Assembly (NCBI GenBank): GCA_947589405.1
Contig: CANQBT010000092.1
Location: 1 to 8,720 of the forward strand
Source: an uncultured Clostridia bacterium
GTDB taxonomy: Bacteria > Bacillota > Clostridia > Lachnospirales > CAG-274
Reading direction: 5' to 3'
Length of the DNA: 8,720 bases
The translations under genes were made by a program, and so were the position numbers. Shown in pieces: positions 5,741 through 8,720 of the stretch (within the stretch, counting starts at the first letter, position 1; the number at the start of each line of letters is the position of its first letter). The notes under the pieces were generated by a model. That model saw only the letters and a list, made by a program, of their open reading frames with translations, had not been told where the DNA came from and did not search any database.

Positions 5741-8635
5741 TTAACTTAAATTCATATCGGGAGCAGTTATTGTGCGTTCTCTCACAGGTGCTGTAATTCC
5801 GAGATTATTGGCGGTAGATCTTGTGCCCTCCAATTCGGGCAAAGCCGTCCTATGTACTGCGGAATTTTCAACGCTTAATTTGTTCTTATTGGCAAACTCC
5901 GCTTCACTTGCCGTAAGGGCTGTACCGCCTGCTGCCTTCATATTTATCCTGAGGGCATCGTTCAGATAAGCAAGAGATGAATTTTCATTTATACGTCTTT
6001 CTACTGCGTTTACGCTGTCGATATATTCCTTCACAGCTGCATCATTTGCGTCAATGGTGGACTGTCTGAAAAATCTCCTCTGCCTTGAAGTTAAAGGCTT
6101 TACTTCGGGCTTTGCTTCGGGTATCTTGCCCTCCGTTATCTCAAATGCCGTCATGCCTGCAGGTGTTTTGAAGGCTATAGGCGGTATTATGGCTCTTCCC
6201 GCCGGGTCTTTTTCCCATTCCATAGAGTGTACCATACGTCTGAAATCAGCAGCTACTTGCTGAAAAGCGGGACTGTTTGCGGCATTTCTTAGCTCTTCCT
6301 GCGAAAGTGCGCTCAGGCTTCCCTGTATTCCCGTAAGCTCTCTTATGCTTTTGTCGCCTATATAAATGTTGTCCATATTTATATCAGGTTCTTTTCTTCT
6401 TATTGCCCTAATAAGAGAATAGGAGTCGCTCAAGTCGTCAAAGCTGAATTTAAGGTCGGGCTTGGAATTTTTGAGCATAGCCTTTTCGCTTTCGCTTATC
6501 TGCTCATTGTTTAGCTGCTTTGCATATACGACTGCCGCTCTGTTGTATTCCTCAGCGCCGGTGACCGCAGCCTCATGCAGCTGTCCGCTTTCACGTGTAA
6601 GCTTTTCTCTCTGATATTTGTTGTAATTATCAAGATTCTGCTTTCTTATGGCATCTATTTTTGCCTCAAGGTCCATTCCCTCATTTGCTATAATGCTACA
6701 GTTCATTCTTCTCTCAAGCTCCTTGTTCTGCTCAAGAAGTTTAAAGCCCTTGTCAGGCTCGGAGGGATCACGGCGTGTTTCAGGTGATTCCTTTATATTA
6801 TTGAATATGTAATTTTTAGTGACCAGCTTATCCGCTCTTTCATTTATCTCTTCAAGGGTAAGAGAGCTGTTCTCCGCAGCTATGCTCTTCTTCGCAGCTG
6901 CAAGCTCCTTGCGGTAGTTGACCGACGCTCTGGCTTGGGCAACGGCAGCCTCATATTCCTCATGACTCCTTAAAAGCTCTTCATTTGTCATGTTTTTCAG
7001 TTCTGATATATATACGGCTGCCTTTGTTTGTTTATTTCCATATCCATCATAATTTTCTCTTCCGTATTCGGGAAACAAATAACCGTTTCCTAATATTTCA
7101 AACATATTATCTCTGGCTTTGTAGCCCTCTGCGGTGTACTTATCGCCTTTTTCCTGTGAAGCGCCTGCAATGGCATTTCTGCAATATGAGCGTATTTCCT
7201 CTTTAGTAAGAAGTCTGTCCTTCACGTCCTCAAGGCGTTCAGATGCCGTATTTTCATCGGCGGCGTATGACAGGCTTTCGGTATCTCTCTTAAGAGGTCT
7301 TATATCTCCGTTATCCTCTTTTATAAGCACATAAGTCCTGTTCTGTGCATTGCCCTTGTGGTCCGTGCCGTTGAATACGCCGTTTATTACATCTGTAAGT
7401 CTCGGTATCACCTTATTCTCTATTGTGGACATATCCTGTGGCTCGTTTGCAACGCCTAAGAAATCCTCAGCAGACCTGCCGTTTATTATTATTTTGTCAA
7501 GTGCCTGCTTGCACTCCTCCCACGTTGAGTCGCTGCTAAGCTCTACGCCTGTAAGATCTGAAATAAACTCAATGCCCTTGCTTATGTCCTTAGTCCTGAG
7601 AGCTTCAACATCATACAGACCTATGCCCCTCTCCACAATTCGGTCGTGGTTGCTTATTTCCTCTTCTTCGGGCGCTTCCGCCTGAGGTACATTATGCTCT
7701 TCTTCGGGCGCTTCCGCCTGAGGTACACTATGTTCTTCTTCATGTGTTTCCGCAGAGGTATGCTCTTCCGCAGGGGCTTCCGCCACTCTTTCCTGTGCTT
7801 CGTTTACCGGAGCTTCGGCAGAAACCTCCGTCACGGTTATGGTTGGACGCACCGTTAAGCTTGGCTGAACGGCGCCTTCCTCTACAGGCTTAAGAGCATT
7901 TCTCACAGCATCGGCAAAGAGCTCTATAGTCTCAAAGGATACCTCATCTCCAAGATCCAGTAAGTCGGCAAGATTTTTCTTATCCACATAAATGCCTGTA
8001 AGAAGCTTTGTCACATCCTCCGAAGAATTGGGGTCGGCTTCAAAGCCCGTAACTGCACAGAGCAACTCCCAGCTTTCCATATTAGCAGCCTGCTCATAGC
8101 TTATTGAGGGCTTTTTGCCCCAGCCGTCTCTGAGAACTCTGTCTGTCATTTCCTCCAGAACGTCATATGTAGGCTCATCTTCTTCCAAAAACTGAGTAAT
8201 GTATGTAGTCATAGCATTTATGTTGTAATCATCTGCTCTGAACTTTTCGTCATTATCAAGTCCCACAGGGTCAATGAAAACAGTTCTCTTCTCAGGACCT
8301 ACGTGAAGCGTACTGTAATAATCCTCTGACTTAAGGCAGTTCCTGAGTTCATTGCTGTATTCCGAAATAGCATTATCAAGACTCATAGTGCCGTTTTGCA
8401 CATTGTTGATATAACTGTCATAGACCATTTCCAGCTCACTATCGTTACGCACGCTTATGCTTTTTACAATATCTGCAAATGCTTTTGCTTTTTTTCTATC
8501 GGCAATATAGGGTGACATACCCGTGATACGGCACAAAAACTCCCAATCTCCGAGATTTTCTATTTCGTCCATTGACATAAGTATATGCTCTCCCGGTGCA
8601 AGGGGAGTAATTGGATTTCCGTCTGTTGAAGCCAT
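5741..8635 (-). CDS. Large acidic repeat-module protein of unknown function, 964 residues
   Basis: I do not recognise this protein. It has no signal peptide, membrane segment or sorting motif, so it should be cytoplasmic. The N-terminal half holds three diverged copies of a module starting WEFLCRITGM (31-40), WELLCAVTGF (189-198) and IEFISDLTGV (355-364), each followed by a helical stretch of about 50 residues ending near 101, 247 and 420. Residues about 268-328 form a Pro/Ala/Glu-rich linker containing the 12-residue unit EEEHxVPQAEAP twice. The remainder is charged and mostly helical, with coiled-coil-like stretches around 548-605 and 630-690, a basic patch at TSRQRRFFRQS (849-859), and a low-complexity polar tail. 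The ATG at 8635 follows a strong GAAAGGAG site at seven bases spacing, with a hairpin directly before that site. It stands alone; an internal scaffold or large structural protein is possible, but nothing visible proves a function. Confidence 0.88.
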   Translation of the reverse strand: MASTDGNPITPLAPGEHILMSMDEIENLGDWEFLCRITGMSPYIADRKKAKAFADIVKSISVRNDSELEMVYDSYINNVQNGTMSLDNAISEYSNELRNCLKSEDYYSTLHVGPEKRTVFIDPVGLDNDEKFRADDYNINAMTTYITQFLEEDEPTYDVLEEMTDRVLRDGWGKKPSISYEQAANMESWELLCAVTGFEADPNSSEDVTKLLTGIYVDKKNLADLLDLGDEVSFETIELFADAVRNALKPVEEGAVQPSLTVRPTITVTEVSAEAPVNEAQERVAEAPAEEHTSAETHEEEHSVPQAEAPEEEHNVPQAEAPEEEEISNHDRIVERGIGLYDVEALRTKDISKGIEFISDLTGVELSSDSTWEECKQALDKIIINGRSAEDFLGVANEPQDMSTIENKVIPRLTDVINGVFNGTDHKGNAQNRTYVLIKEDNGDIRPLKRDTESLSYAADENTASERLEDVKDRLLTKEEIRSYCRNAIAGASQEKGDKYTAEGYKARDNMFEILGNGYLFPEYGRENYDGYGNKQTKAAVYISELKNMTNEELLRSHEEYEAAVAQARASVNYRKELAAAKKSIAAENSSLTLEEINERADKLVTKNYIFNNIKESPETRRDPSEPDKGFKLLEQNKELERRMNCSIIANEGMDLEAKIDAIRKQNLDNYNKYQREKLTRESGQLHEAAVTGAEEYNRAAVVYAKQLNNEQISESEKAMLKNSKPDLKFSFDDLSDSYSLIRAIRRKEPDINMDNIYIGDKSIRELTGIQGSLSALSQEELRNAANSPAFQQVAADFRRMVHSMEWEKDPAGRAIIPPIAFKTPAGMTAFEITEGKIPEAKPEVKPLTSRQRRFFRQSTIDANDAAVKEYIDSVNAVERRINENSSLAYLNDALRINMKAAGGTALTASEAEFANKNKLSVENSAVHRTALPELEGTRSTANNLGITAPVRERTITAPDMNLS
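7661..7732 (-). repeat. Two-copy 36-bp in-frame tandem repeat
   Basis: Positions 7661-7696 and 7697-7732 are the same 36 bases except for one T/C difference, which swaps Asn for Ser. Read on the minus strand they encode EEEHxVPQAEAP twice in the acidic linker of the 964-residue protein. Degenerate relatives (EEHTSAETHEEE) lie just to the right. Near-identity at DNA level points to recent duplication, and the unit length keeps the frame. Confidence 0.9.
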
Positions 8636-8650
8636 AGTTTTTCTCCTTTC

Positions 8651-8678
8651 TGAGCATCAATATTGAAATATCGGCTCA
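8651..8678 (-). promoter_or_regulatory. Leader hairpin abutting the ribosome site of the 964-residue gene
   Basis: The minus-strand RNA can form UGAGC/GCUCA (8678-8674/8655-8651) continuing into CGAUAU/AUAUUG around a UUCA loop, with two unpaired bases on the 3' side and one G-U pair. The stem ends one base before the GAAAGGAG ribosome site (8650-8643). Such a hairpin could protect the RNA end or tune initiation. The 5' arm contains the 12-mer GAGCCGATATTT also found before the permease gene. The remaining 42 bases to the window edge show no convincing promoter. Confidence 0.45.
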
Positions 8679-8720
8679 TTACATATTATGGTTTGGACCG
8701 TTCATTGTATTTGTGTGATT

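Noticed and set aside
7661..7768. CRISPR-like repeat array
   Set aside because: The repeats are directly adjacent without spacers, number only two, and encode an in-frame protein repeat.
8679..8720. Promoter for the 964-residue gene
   Set aside because: CATAAT at 8690-8685 could be a -10 element, but the matching upstream hexamer is CAAATA, so support is too weak and the real promoter may lie outside the window.

Overview
The window looks like chromosomal DNA from a low-to-moderate GC Firmicute, most likely a gut clostridium of the Ruminococcus/Oscillospiraceae type. The reasons are strong AGGAGG-type ribosome binding sites, a WalRK (YycFG/VicRK) two-component system, which is a low-GC Gram-positive hallmark, and a GC-rich structured intergenic repeat of a style I associate with Ruminococcus-like genomes. 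The genus is an impression from memory, not a demonstrated result. All six recognisable genes are on the minus strand, so transcription runs from right to left.

Layout from right to left. (1) Positions 8635-5741 hold a 964-residue soluble, acidic, repeat-bearing protein that I do not recognise. Its N-terminal 420 residues contain three diverged copies of a 60-70 residue module. An acidic Pro/Ala/Glu linker with a 36-bp tandem repeat separates copies two and three. (2) Positions 5740-5254 are a gene-free gap. It holds a GC-rich element of about 264 bp full of hairpins and with imperfect inverted ends (5378-5641), then a candidate WalR box (5339-5355) and a near-consensus promoter (5324-5296) reading into walR. 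(3) walR (5253-4567) and walK (4555-2801) are tightly coupled and are followed by an intrinsic terminator at 2777-2735. The walHIJ genes common in Bacilli are absent. (4) A second near-consensus promoter (2702-2674) drives a compact operon. It encodes an ABC-2 polysaccharide permease (2566-1763), its Wzt/TagH-like ATPase (1745-1011), and a protein cut by the left edge (999-1) with repeated FD/FY...HY...G..EGR units typical of proteins in surface-glycan clusters.

In function, the window pairs the cell-wall homeostasis regulator WalRK with an exporter for a lipid-linked surface polysaccharide or teichoic-acid-like polymer. A terminator and a separate promoter lie between them, so they are neighbours rather than one operon. 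The most unusual items are the triple-module 964-residue protein, the structured intergenic element beside the walR promoter, the candidate WalR autoregulatory site, and a 12-base sequence shared by the leaders of two otherwise unrelated genes. I found no CRISPR array, tRNA, rRNA, transposase or recognisable defence system.
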